From: a bacterium
Lineage (GTDB): Bacteria > Bacillota > Clostridia > Oscillospirales > Acutalibacteraceae
Assembly: GCA_020624805.1 (NCBI GenBank)
Contig: JAHKVW010000048.1
Location: forward strand, 1-38,903
Length of the DNA: 38,903 nt
Direction: 5' to 3'
Positions 31,988-38,903 of this stretch are shown piece after piece. How positions within the stretch are numbered: position 1 is the first letter of the stretch; each line of letters starts with the position of its first letter. A program made the translations under genes and the position numbers. The notes below the pieces were generated by a model, which was given only the letters and a program-made list of their open reading frames with translations, searched no databases and was not told the DNA's origin.

Positions 31988-32899
31988 TCATACTACTTTT
32001 GCGGGGATAAAGATTCTGACAAACCATTTCATCAGCATAAACGTATTCGCCTTGATATTCCCGGGATTCAGACGGATCGCTTCCCAAAGCAGCTTCCATG
32101 CTTGACCGAAATTCCTGCCGTTCACATAAAACGTCACGCCGAACAAGTCAAAATCCGCCTTCGCTCTTTTATGCTCAGCCAAGTAATCCTTATGCTGCTC
32201 ATAAATCATCTCATATCCGCGGATCCGCCGCTCCGGATGTGCGGATATCCTGTCGCCTTCATAAAAATAATAGGTCCCGAGCGGCTCGTGGACATATTTC
32301 GCCGTATAGCTCTTAGTGATCCTCAGCCACAGCTCTATGTCCTGCAGCGCCGGTACGTCTTTATTAAAACAGCCGGCTTCATCAAACGCCTTCTTCCTGA
32401 GCATAGGAAATGAGGTTGATCCGATAAAATTGCTTGTGAAAAGGCGCCCATAGATATCGCCCTCGGGGAGACGATTCTGATTACGGACCCGTATTTCCGA
32501 ATACTTCGGAGATATGATCTGATAGTTTCCGTACACGATCCCGACCCCGGGATCCGAGCCTGCCGCCTGTACCTGCAGCTCGATCTTCTTCTCTGCCCAC
32601 TCGTCATCGTCGTCCAAAAATGCGATAAATTCGCCCCGGGCAGATTCAGCGCCGTGATTGCGGGCGGCATTGGAGCCGGAGTTCTTTTCCATCGGGCAAT
32701 AACGGATCTCACGTTCAAAGCTGCCGCACAAGGCGGCGAGCTGAGCTGAGAGCTGTTCATCCTCGGGATAATCGTTGACCAGGATGATCTCAAGCGCCTC
32801 ATAGGTCTGATTGACGATGCTGCGCAGCGCGCGCCCGACTGTGTCTGCATCGCGTTTATATGTCGTCACTATCGCAGATACCAAAGGTTGTTTTTCCAT
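31988..32899 (-). CDS. Family 2 glycosyltransferase
   Basis: A 303-residue inverting GT-A enzyme. It has the GT2 start PLVSAIVTTYKRDADTVGRA, LRSIVNQTYEALEIILVND, NSGSNAARNHGAESARGEFI, the metal-binding FLDDDDEW, and an acceptor region ALQDIELWLRI with the candidate catalytic base (ED-like pair). A hydrophobic C-terminal segment (FMLMKWFVRIFIPAK) may associate with the membrane. GAGGTATT lies before the ATG. It probably adds a sugar to the lipid-linked intermediate; donor unknown. Confidence 0.9.
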   Translation of the reverse strand: MEKQPLVSAIVTTYKRDADTVGRALRSIVNQTYEALEIILVNDYPEDEQLSAQLAALCGSFEREIRYCPMEKNSGSNAARNHGAESARGEFIAFLDDDDEWAEKKIELQVQAAGSDPGVGIVYGNYQIISPKYSEIRVRNQNRLPEGDIYGRLFTSNFIGSTSFPMLRKKAFDEAGCFNKDVPALQDIELWLRITKSYTAKYVHEPLGTYYFYEGDRISAHPERRIRGYEMIYEQHKDYLAEHKRAKADFDLFGVTFYVNGRNFGQAWKLLWEAIRLNPGNIKANTFMLMKWFVRIFIPAKVV

Positions 32900-32985
32900 T
32901 CAATACCTCATTCTCGGATCCTTTTATCGCCATACAGACGCAGTATAAAGATAAAAAGTCAAACGGAAATAAAGGATCCTGATCC

Positions 32986-34101
32986 TTATATATATAATTG
33001 CAGCCACTTCTCCGCAAACTGCTTCCTGCTGAAGCCCATATCCATCAGCCTGCGGGCGTTGGCGGCTCTCTGCTCATGATCGGTGTTCCGGGTCACGGCG
33101 CCGAGCTCCCTCACCCACGCGTCGGGATCGGTCAGAGGGATCGTCTTGACCAGCTGCAAGCCGACCTCTACCTCTTTGGTGACATGCTCCGAGATCAGGC
33201 AGCGGCAGCCTGCCGCCTGCGCCTCGATCATCGTCATAGGGAAGCCTTCGCCCGGCAGCGAGGGCAATATCGCACAGTCGAACATCCGCATCAGTATCGG
33301 GATATCCGTTCGCCAACCGGTCAGGATCACATTGGGCAGATCCTTTGCCATCGCTTGGATCTCTTCAAAATCATAGCCGTTTCCGACTAAGACAAATTTT
33401 ATCTTCGGCTGATCGGTCATACGCTTGGCAAGCTCGACGATGAACCTCTGGTTTTTCATCGGGCTCATGCGGGCGATGTGACCGATAACGATATCATCCT
33501 CCCCGATACCCAGAGAGGAGCGGACCGCTTCTGTCTGTTTCGGAGCGATATCCAGATACGGCTCGATATCGACCGCGTTATAAATCAGCGCAAAATCGCT
33601 GTTGTCTCCAAACAAAAAACGACCGGCATCCTTGCTGCATGCCGCCTTTTGCGTCGAATTCTTCATATATAGATACCGGAATACAGGAACCGCGAGTATC
33701 TTTTTGAGCAGGGACGCGCTGCGCTGGATGGAAGTAACGTGCGAATGGCAGATCCTCACGGGGATACCCGCCTTTTTCGCGGCGGTCAAAGCCACGCCGG
33801 ACTGCATACCGGTATGAACATGGATCGCGTCATACTTCACGTCCGATTGCCTCAGCAATTCCAAAAAGCGTTGATAATATGTACGGATCCCCAGCTGACG
33901 CACATCTCCGTCCAGAAAATACACCTTTGAGCCGCTGCTTCGCATTTCCTCCACGGGCTCCATCTTCATTTCGGGATGTCCGGCATGCGTGACGAAATCG
34001 AAATGATACTTCGATCGATCCATACAGCCCATCAATTCTTTTACGACGGTAGTGTCTCCGCCGAGTCCGAAATATCCTATTACATGCAATACGTTATACA
34101 T
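32986..34101 (-). CDS. Family 4 glycosyltransferase (EpsF-like)
   Basis: A 371-residue GT-B retaining transferase: VLHVIGYFGLGGDTTVVKEL at the start, YDAIHVHTGMQSGVALTAAK, IPVRICHSHVTSI, the donor-binding IGHIARMSPMKNQRFIVELA, VLVGNGYDFEEIQAMAKDLP, and LPSLPGEGFPMTMIEAQAAG with the E-x7-E type motif. GAGGAA lies 6 bases before the ATG. This form is common in Firmicutes capsule clusters. Donor sugar not determined. Confidence 0.92.
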   Translation of the reverse strand: MYNVLHVIGYFGLGGDTTVVKELMGCMDRSKYHFDFVTHAGHPEMKMEPVEEMRSSGSKVYFLDGDVRQLGIRTYYQRFLELLRQSDVKYDAIHVHTGMQSGVALTAAKKAGIPVRICHSHVTSIQRSASLLKKILAVPVFRYLYMKNSTQKAACSKDAGRFLFGDNSDFALIYNAVDIEPYLDIAPKQTEAVRSSLGIGEDDIVIGHIARMSPMKNQRFIVELAKRMTDQPKIKFVLVGNGYDFEEIQAMAKDLPNVILTGWRTDIPILMRMFDCAILPSLPGEGFPMTMIEAQAAGCRCLISEHVTKEVEVGLQLVKTIPLTDPDAWVRELGAVTRNTDHEQRAANARRLMDMGFSRKQFAEKWLQLYI

Positions 34102-34157
34102 AAATATTCCTCAATCGATCGAATAGTTTCCCGTACGATGTTCAGCAAAAAGCCGTC

Positions 34158-35048
34158 TCAAACACACTTGTCGGGCAGCTTGAACCACTCGCCGATCTTT
34201 TCATCCCATTCGTCCGGATCAAAGGGAACAAATCCGGAATGATGTGAAAACGTCATTTCGCCGAAATATATCCTGCCGTTGATATTATACAGATCGACGC
34301 GGACCTGCGGCCAGCCCTCGGAGAGCTTTGCTGCCAGTCTGACCATTTCATCGAAGTTTTCCGGTTTTTTGAACGGTTTACCGGACCACTCGTGACCGTG
34401 CTTGAACGGCAGATGATTCAACTCCATATCGTAAAAGTCGAATTTGACTTCCTTATCGCCCTTTTCTCTGTCTGTCGCAACAAAGAAGGCCTTGACCTCG
34501 CCGTTAAAGCAGAAGAATTTATAATCCTTCAGCTCGACGTTGGATTCATCCACCATATATTGTTCGGCGATGACCCTCGGCTTGACGTTCTTATACGGCC
34601 ATTCTCTGCAGTTCCAATACCAGTTATGGCGCAGACACTTCTTCAGCTTGGCGTTCGCGCTTTCGCGGTCAAAGCTCTTTTTTTCCTGACACACGATGAC
34701 GCTTCCGGAATCATGGGTGCATTTCAATACAAACTGTTCCGGAAGAGAATCATAATCGATCTCATCCGGATCATCCCATATTCCCAGAAGCGGAAAAAGG
34801 TACTCCTCGCCGATGGCTTCGGCGATATGCTTTCTGACCTCGTATTTATCTACCAGCTCCGTCATGATATCCTTGCGGTAATACAGCTTCATCCACTGCA
34901 GCTTTTCATTATAAGTAACCGGATGCTTAAGGTTCAGCTTTTTGCCGAATGCCTTTCTGTAAAAGATCTCCAGATACAGCTTGTCCGGAACCAGTTTCCC
35001 GAACGAAAGAGCCAGTTTTTTGATGGTTTTGTTCATTTTTTCAGCCAT
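34158..35048 (-). CDS. TupA-like ATP-grasp protein
   Basis: A 296-residue protein of the TupA-like ATP-grasp group: YLEIFYRKAFGKKLNLKHPV near the N-terminus, TYNEKLQWMKLYYRKD, LVDKYEVRKHIAEAIGEEYL, FVLKCTHDSGSVIVCQEKKS with the ATP-binding Lys, and WPQVRVDLYNINGRIYFGEM with the metal-binding Asp/Asn/Glu set. TupA itself is linked to teichuronopeptide synthesis, a polymer of acidic sugar and amino acids. Together with uronic acid genes this supports amidation of a uronate or peptide attachment (inference). GGCGGTG upstream is a weak ribosome binding site. Confidence 0.88.
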   Translation of the reverse strand: MAEKMNKTIKKLALSFGKLVPDKLYLEIFYRKAFGKKLNLKHPVTYNEKLQWMKLYYRKDIMTELVDKYEVRKHIAEAIGEEYLFPLLGIWDDPDEIDYDSLPEQFVLKCTHDSGSVIVCQEKKSFDRESANAKLKKCLRHNWYWNCREWPYKNVKPRVIAEQYMVDESNVELKDYKFFCFNGEVKAFFVATDREKGDKEVKFDFYDMELNHLPFKHGHEWSGKPFKKPENFDEMVRLAAKLSEGWPQVRVDLYNINGRIYFGEMTFSHHSGFVPFDPDEWDEKIGEWFKLPDKCV

Positions 35049-35062
35049 AGCTACACCGCCGT

Positions 35063-35884
35063 TTACCGAAGGAATTTCTTATAGAATATTTCCCGAACCT
35101 TGTTCGGCAAAAGAGCAACAAAAACGTTGCCGTAGCCTGAGATGATATAATCCTTCAGGCTGTAAAAACCGTTTTTATAGAATTCTTTCTTGAGCTTGAG
35201 GATCATTTTCGCCTGCTTGTACCCGCCGCGGCGCTTGAAAAAGTCGGGAGATACTCTCATAAACACCAGGTTTTCCTGAATGTTATGCAGTTTTGCGCCG
35301 GAAAGGATCAGATTGACATACAGATTATAATCCTGCGCGTGGCGATAACTGCGGTAGTTGCCCGCCTTGAGAACAGCGGATTTTTTATAGATCAAAGAGG
35401 GATGTCGCATGGGGCATCTTCTTTTTGCGAACGCAACGATCTCCTCGTGCGTCTCGGGAAGGACGACGTGCATCACGACGTTATCGGTATTGTCGATGAA
35501 TTCTTCAACGTTGCTGCCGACGACGTCGATCTCGGGATGCTCCTCAAGGAATCTCAGCTCTTTCTCACACCGTTCGGGAACGGCGAAATCATCGGCGTCC
35601 ATCCGCGCGATCAGCTCATTTCTGCACAGCGGGACCGCTTTTGCCAGCGCGTTGCCCAGACCGACATTGTTTTCGAGCCTGTGGACCGTAAACAGTCCCT
35701 CATGCGCTTGTGTATAAGTTTCCAACGCCGCGTCCAGTTCTTTTGAGAGAGGCCCGTCACAGATAATGAATATTTCATCGGGAGCTGCAGTCTGCGCCAG
35801 TATACTGTCGATACTGGTACAAAACCAGTCAGGGTCATCCTTCACGTAGAGGGGCAGTAAAACGCTGTATTTTTCATATGACAT
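35063..35884 (-). CDS. Family 2 glycosyltransferase (AmsE-like)
   Basis: A 273-residue GT-A enzyme: YSVLLPLYVKDDPDWFCTSI, DSILAQTAAPDEIFIICDGP, ENNVGLGNALAKAVPLCRNE, metal-binding ARMDADDFAVPERCEKEL, then RCPMRHPSLIYKKSAVLKAG and AQDYNLYVNL with the catalytic Asp region. The start at 35884 (MSYEKYSVLL) has AAGGAAGAG upstream; a frame extension to 35914 starts with MRYCLKEEIQ but is less family-like. The short length and final basic residues fit capsule transferases of this group. Donor unknown. Confidence 0.9.
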   Translation of the reverse strand: MSYEKYSVLLPLYVKDDPDWFCTSIDSILAQTAAPDEIFIICDGPLSKELDAALETYTQAHEGLFTVHRLENNVGLGNALAKAVPLCRNELIARMDADDFAVPERCEKELRFLEEHPEIDVVGSNVEEFIDNTDNVVMHVVLPETHEEIVAFAKRRCPMRHPSLIYKKSAVLKAGNYRSYRHAQDYNLYVNLILSGAKLHNIQENLVFMRVSPDFFKRRGGYKQAKMILKLKKEFYKNGFYSLKDYIISGYGNVFVALLPNKVREIFYKKFLR

Positions 35885-36091
35885 CTGAATCTCTTCCTTC
35901 AAACAATACCGCATCGTTCAGACACACGGATTGTCATGATTTTTTTCAGCTTGGACAAATCACAAATCAGCAGTTCACATACTGACGCATATAGATGCTG
36001 ATTGGGACAATTCGGCAAAAATGATCAGCCGTCAATACGCGCATCGGATCGCGCGGTATCGCCTATATCCGCAAGTCGGAGGATAACAGTA

Positions 36092-37342
36092 TCAATCTCT
36101 CCTGAACAAGTCTCTGGTATAGACCTTATCCTCCACGTCGTCCAGTACGCTGTCATAGCGGTTGGCGATGATCGCGTCGCAGCCGGACTTGAAGCGTTCG
36201 ATATCGTTGACGACAAGGCTGCCGAAGAAGGTGGTTCCCTCCTCTAAGGTCGGCTCATATATGATAACGGTAGCGCCCTTAGCCTTGATACGCTTCATAA
36301 CGCCCTGGATCGAGCTTTGGCGGAAGTTATCGGAGTTGCTTTTCATCGTCAGACGGAAAACGCCGACGGTGATCGGGCGCTCCTTTTCGGCGTTCCAAAC
36401 AGAATTCTCAGTGTAATAGCCCGCCTTTTCCAGTACGCGGTCGGAAATATAGTCCTTACGGGTACGGTTGCTCTCAACGATCGCGGAGATCATATTCTGC
36501 GGAACGTCCTGATAATTAGCCAAAAGCTGCTTAGTGTCCTTCGGCAGACAATAACCGCCGTAACCAAAGGAGGGATTATTGTAATGCAAGCCGATTCTGG
36601 GATCGAGACAAACGCCCTCGATGATCTTCACGGTATCCAGCCCCTTGAGTTCGGCATAAGTATCCAGCTCGTTGAAGTAGCTGACGCGCAGAGCCAGATA
36701 AGTATTGGCAAACAGCTTGACAGCCTCAGCCTCGGTAAAGCCCATGAACAGCGTCTCGATATCTTCTTTCTCGGCGCCTTCCCGTAACAAAGCGGCAAAG
36801 GTCTCGGCTGCCTCTCTTGTCTCTTCGTCGCAGCCGACGATGATCCTGGAGGGATAAAGGTTATCATAAAGCGCTTTGGATTCTCTTAAGAATTCCGGAC
36901 TGAAAATGATGTTTTTGCTGCCGGTTTTTTCTCTGATACGCTCGGTATAGCCCACGGGGATCGTACTCTTGATAACCATGACCGCGTCGGGGTTATACTG
37001 CATGACCAGCTTGATGACCGCTTCAACAGCGGAGGTATCAAAGTAGTTTTTCTTGCTGTCATAGTTGGTCGGAGCGGCGATCACAACAAAATCAGCGTCG
37101 GAATAGGCCTTCTCCGCATCCAGCGTCGCAGTCAGGTCAAGATCCTTTTCTGCGAGGTACTTCTCAATATAATCATCCTGAATAGGAGATTTTCTGTTGT
37201 TGATCAAGTCAACCTTTTGAGGGATAATGTCAACGGCGGTTACTTGATGATGCTGACTCAGCAGCACGGCGATAGAAAGCCCGACATAGCCGGTACCGGC
37301 TACAGCGATCTTATACTCAGGTATATCAGATATATTCTGCAT
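36092..37342 (-). CDS. ugd: UDP-glucose 6-dehydrogenase
   Basis: Oxidises UDP-glucose to UDP-glucuronate with two NAD. The 416-residue protein has [79 protein letters not shown] and the catalytic-cysteine motif [19 protein letters not shown]. The ATG at 37342 has AGAAGGGTG 6 bases upstream; the frame open to 37432 would include the promoter. It is the first gene of the polysaccharide run. Its product can be used directly or be converted by the 4-epimerase at 11436. A UDP-N-acetylmannosamine or GDP-mannose dehydrogenase activity is less likely. Confidence 0.92.
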   Translation of the reverse strand: MQNISDIPEYKIAVAGTGYVGLSIAVLLSQHHQVTAVDIIPQKVDLINNRKSPIQDDYIEKYLAEKDLDLTATLDAEKAYSDADFVVIAAPTNYDSKKNYFDTSAVEAVIKLVMQYNPDAVMVIKSTIPVGYTERIREKTGSKNIIFSPEFLRESKALYDNLYPSRIIVGCDEETREAAETFAALLREGAEKEDIETLFMGFTEAEAVKLFANTYLALRVSYFNELDTYAELKGLDTVKIIEGVCLDPRIGLHYNNPSFGYGGYCLPKDTKQLLANYQDVPQNMISAIVESNRTRKDYISDRVLEKAGYYTENSVWNAEKERPITVGVFRLTMKSNSDNFRQSSIQGVMKRIKAKGATVIIYEPTLEEGTTFFGSLVVNDIERFKSGCDAIIANRYDSVLDDVEDKVYTRDLFRRD

Positions 37343-37403
37343 AAAAATCACCCTTCTTCTTACGGTGCGCATAATGCTCCATGATATTTCCATATATATT
37401 GTA

Positions 37404-37432
37404 ATAATATCACAATTTCCGTTATATTTCAA
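37404..37432 (-). promoter_or_regulatory. Main promoter of the polysaccharide operon
   Basis: TTGAAA (37427-37432), 17-base spacer, TATTAT (37404-37409) on the minus strand, about 60 bases before the ugd start codon at 37342. Confidence 0.7.
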
Positions 37433-37621
37433 CTACAGAATACATAAGAAGTTTTTAATAATCTTCCTTTGTTTTTGCTGTTTTGACATAGAAACCGCGT
37501 CAAGTTACCAAGAAGAACTCATTGATTTCCATATGCTCATAAACATATCCTTTTACCGGCAAATCACTTAACACTGTTATGAATAAGGCGCACGGATTTC
37601 CTGATTCTGATCCCGAAAAAT

Positions 37622-37671
37622 CAAAAGAAAACAACCGTATCGTTTGACAATTCTGCCGTCCGATACGGTTG
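37622..37671 (-). terminator. Terminator downstream of the MMPL gene
   Basis: A perfect 11-bp stem CAACCGTATCG/CGATACGGTTG (37632-37642 with 37661-37671), followed on the minus strand by TTTTCTTTT. It ends transcription before the polysaccharide operon promoter. Confidence 0.75.
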
Positions 37672-37742
37672 TTGATAAATCTTTATTATTGAATCTCTCC
37701 GTTCTCATTATTTAAACAGCCCCTTAAGGAACTGCGGCAATC

Positions 37743-38327
37743 TCAACCGATTGTTTTCTTAACACATTTCTTCATGCCCCATGTCGTATGACATATGGGT
37801 TTATCGCAAAGGATCAGCAGCGCCGGCAGGATGAAGATGACCAGCAGCATGCTGATGACAGCGCCGCGCGCGAGCAGCATGCACATAGAGCTGATGATGT
37901 CGATATCCGAGTACAGCGCAACGCCGAAGGTCGCGGCGAACAGTCCCATACCGCTGACCAATATCGAGGGAATCGAGGCGGCAAGCGTCGTTTTCATGCT
38001 TTCCTTCTTATCCGCGCCGCCCAGACGCTCCGCCTTGTAGCGCGTCGTCATCAGAATCGCGTAGTCGACGGTCGCGCCCAGCTGGATGGTGCTGATACAG
38101 ATCGGCGCGATGAACGGCAGCGACTGGCCGAGATAATGCGGCAGACCGAGTTTGATGAAGATACCCAGCTCGATGACCGCGATCAGGATGAACGGCAGGG
38201 TGATGCTGCGCTCGACCAGCATGATGATGACGAAGATCGCGATAACGGACACCAGATTGACGACCTCAAAGTCGTGTCCCGTCGTGTCGATCATATCCTT
38301 CATGCACGGCGCTTCGCCGATCAGCAT
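37743..38327 (-). pseudogene. MMPL-family (RND superfamily) transporter, C-terminal fragment
   Basis: The last 194 residues of a large exporter. Transmembrane segments and family signatures are clear: LVSVIAIFVIIMLVERSITL, LPFIAPICISTIQLGATVDY followed by AILMTTRYKAERLG, SILVSGMGLFAATFGVALYS and LVIFILPALLILCDKP. The N-terminal two-thirds is missing. On the minus strand a TAA comes three codons before the first Met, and beyond that the DNA is an unrelated HD-domain gene on the other strand. The gene is therefore cut by a rearrangement or an assembly join at about 38328. The ATG at 38327 is not a natural start. Confidence 0.85.
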
Positions 38328-38757
38328 GGCGGTCGGTTATCTGCACGATTACGACTATGAGAAGTTCCCCGAGGAGCATTTACAGCATACCGAAAAGGAA
38401 TTGCTCTCGGAAGGCGTCGATCCCGAAGACGTCCGCGCGATCCTCAGCCACGGCTGAGGCATCTGCACCGACGTCGAACCGCTGACGGATATGGAAAAGA
38501 GCCTATTCGCCGTAGACGAGCTGACGAGCATCATCCAAGCCGCCGCGAGGATGCGTCCAAACGGCATCACCGACCTGAACACCAAGAGCTTCATGAAGAA
38601 GTTTAAGGACAAGAAGTTCGCCGCCAAGTGCGACCGCGAGCTGATCAAAAAGGGCTGTGAGCTTCTGGGCATGGAGGTCAGGGACGTCGCCGAGATATGC
38701 ATCGACGGTATGCGTCCGCACGCCGAGGAGATTGGCTTGCAGGGGACGGAAAACTGA
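38328..38757 (+). pseudogene. HD-domain hydrolase-like gene, 5'-truncated with in-frame TGA
   Basis: The frame reads VGYLHDYDYEKFPEEHLQHT and RAILSHG, then TGA at 38455-38457, then GICTDVEPLTDMEKSLFAVD, ELTSIIQAAARM and a C-terminus ending at 38757. LHDYDYE is the HD motif region. In relatives I recall, the residue at the TGA position is Trp (SHGWGICTDVEP), so a TGG to TGA change explains the break. The N-terminus is missing at the junction with the MMPL fragment. TGA serves as a normal stop elsewhere in the window, so recoding is unlikely. This is a broken or mis-assembled gene. Confidence 0.75.
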
Positions 38758-38769
38758 TCATAAACGAGC

Positions 38770-38812
38770 ACACCCGCAACAGGTACTTTTGTCACTGTTG
38801 CGGGTGTTTCTT
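38770..38812 (+). terminator. Terminator of the HD-domain gene
   Basis: A perfect 13-bp stem ACACCCGCAACAG/CTGTTGCGGGTGT (38770-38782 with 38795-38807), followed by TTCTTTG. Its T run merges into the right terminal repeat. Confidence 0.85.
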
Positions 38813-38903
38813 TGTTGGTACTATAAATAGCGTAATCTAATCCTCATGATCTGATGAAGGTTAGGTTGCGCTGTTTCTTTTGTTTGAGAGGGTCTACTCT
38901 TTG
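38807..38903. repeat. Right copy of the 97-bp terminal inverted repeat
   Basis: Exact reverse complement of bases 1-97. It starts within the terminator T run, so the transposase-derived sequence is joined directly to the end of an unrelated transcription unit, with TTTCTTT microhomology at the border. Confidence 0.9.

Noticed and set aside
36030-36065. GCGC-rich imperfect hairpin downstream of ugd
   Set aside because: The stem has mismatches and the nearest T run is about 20 bases away, so termination is not supported.
1-38903. Circular plasmid or phage genome suggested by matching ends
   Set aside because: The end repeats are inverted, not direct, and the gene content is chromosomal surface-polysaccharide type without replication or packaging genes.

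Overview
The window looks like a chromosomal contig from a Gram-positive gut-type Clostridia species, probably Ruminococcus/Oscillospiraceae-like. This is inferred from the gene set (a split CpsC/CpsD chain-length regulator and tyrosine-kinase pair, a class B sortase, an LPXTG-like sorting signal, an LCP ligase, an EpsG-type polymerase and clostridial phage genes of the CD1375 type), from AGGAGG-type ribosome binding sites and from roughly balanced base composition. No rRNA, tRNA or CRISPR array was seen. Both contig ends are damaged or chimeric: an identical 97-bp sequence sits at each end in opposite orientation. The left end carries a 5'-truncated IS5-type transposase and a frameshifted gene remnant. 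The right end joins a truncated MMPL exporter to a truncated HD-domain gene that also has an in-frame stop.

Layout. Positions 1-1016 hold IS and gene remnants. Positions 1105-8258 are cell-surface genes: a cell-wall-anchored protein with InlB-like repeats; CpsD and CpsC on the minus strand, divergent from an initiating sugar-phosphate transferase on the plus strand; then an LCP ligase and a class B sortase in one minus-strand operon. Positions 8651-11136 (plus strand) are a phage-derived cassette: a C-type-lectin protein whose C-terminus resembles the variable region of diversity-generating retroelement (DGR) targets, a small tail-associated protein, a CD1375-type peptide and a holin-like protein, preceded by a structured leader. 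Positions 11436-37342 are a run of about 20 minus-strand genes for an exopolysaccharide or capsule, with promoters visible upstream of 37342 and at least at 29.5, 21.1 and 12.5 kb.

How the genes fit together (partly inference). Ugd and a 4-epimerase would supply UDP-glucuronate and UDP-galacturonate. RmlA, RmlB and a DegT-family aminotransferase, with no RmlC or RmlD in the window, would supply an amino-dideoxy sugar such as dTDP-4-amino-4,6-dideoxyglucose. The plus-strand transferase at 3918 would load the first sugar on undecaprenyl phosphate, four glycosyltransferases extend the unit, a Wzx-type flippase and EpsG-type polymerase export and polymerise it, CpsC/CpsD set length, and the LCP protein may attach it to peptidoglycan. 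The striking part is what surrounds this core: six ATP-grasp ligases of three types (three tandem sugar-transfer-associated paralogues, two carboxylate-amine-ligase-like, one TupA-like), an octopine/nopaline-type opine dehydrogenase, an APC amino-acid permease, a short divergent DegT-like PLP protein, an NTP_transf_5 protein, and an HTH protein fused to an RmlA-like domain that lacks the catalytic signature. Together they suggest a polysaccharide decorated with amino acids or opines, possibly controlled by a sugar-nucleotide-sensing regulator. That is the best candidate here for an undescribed system.
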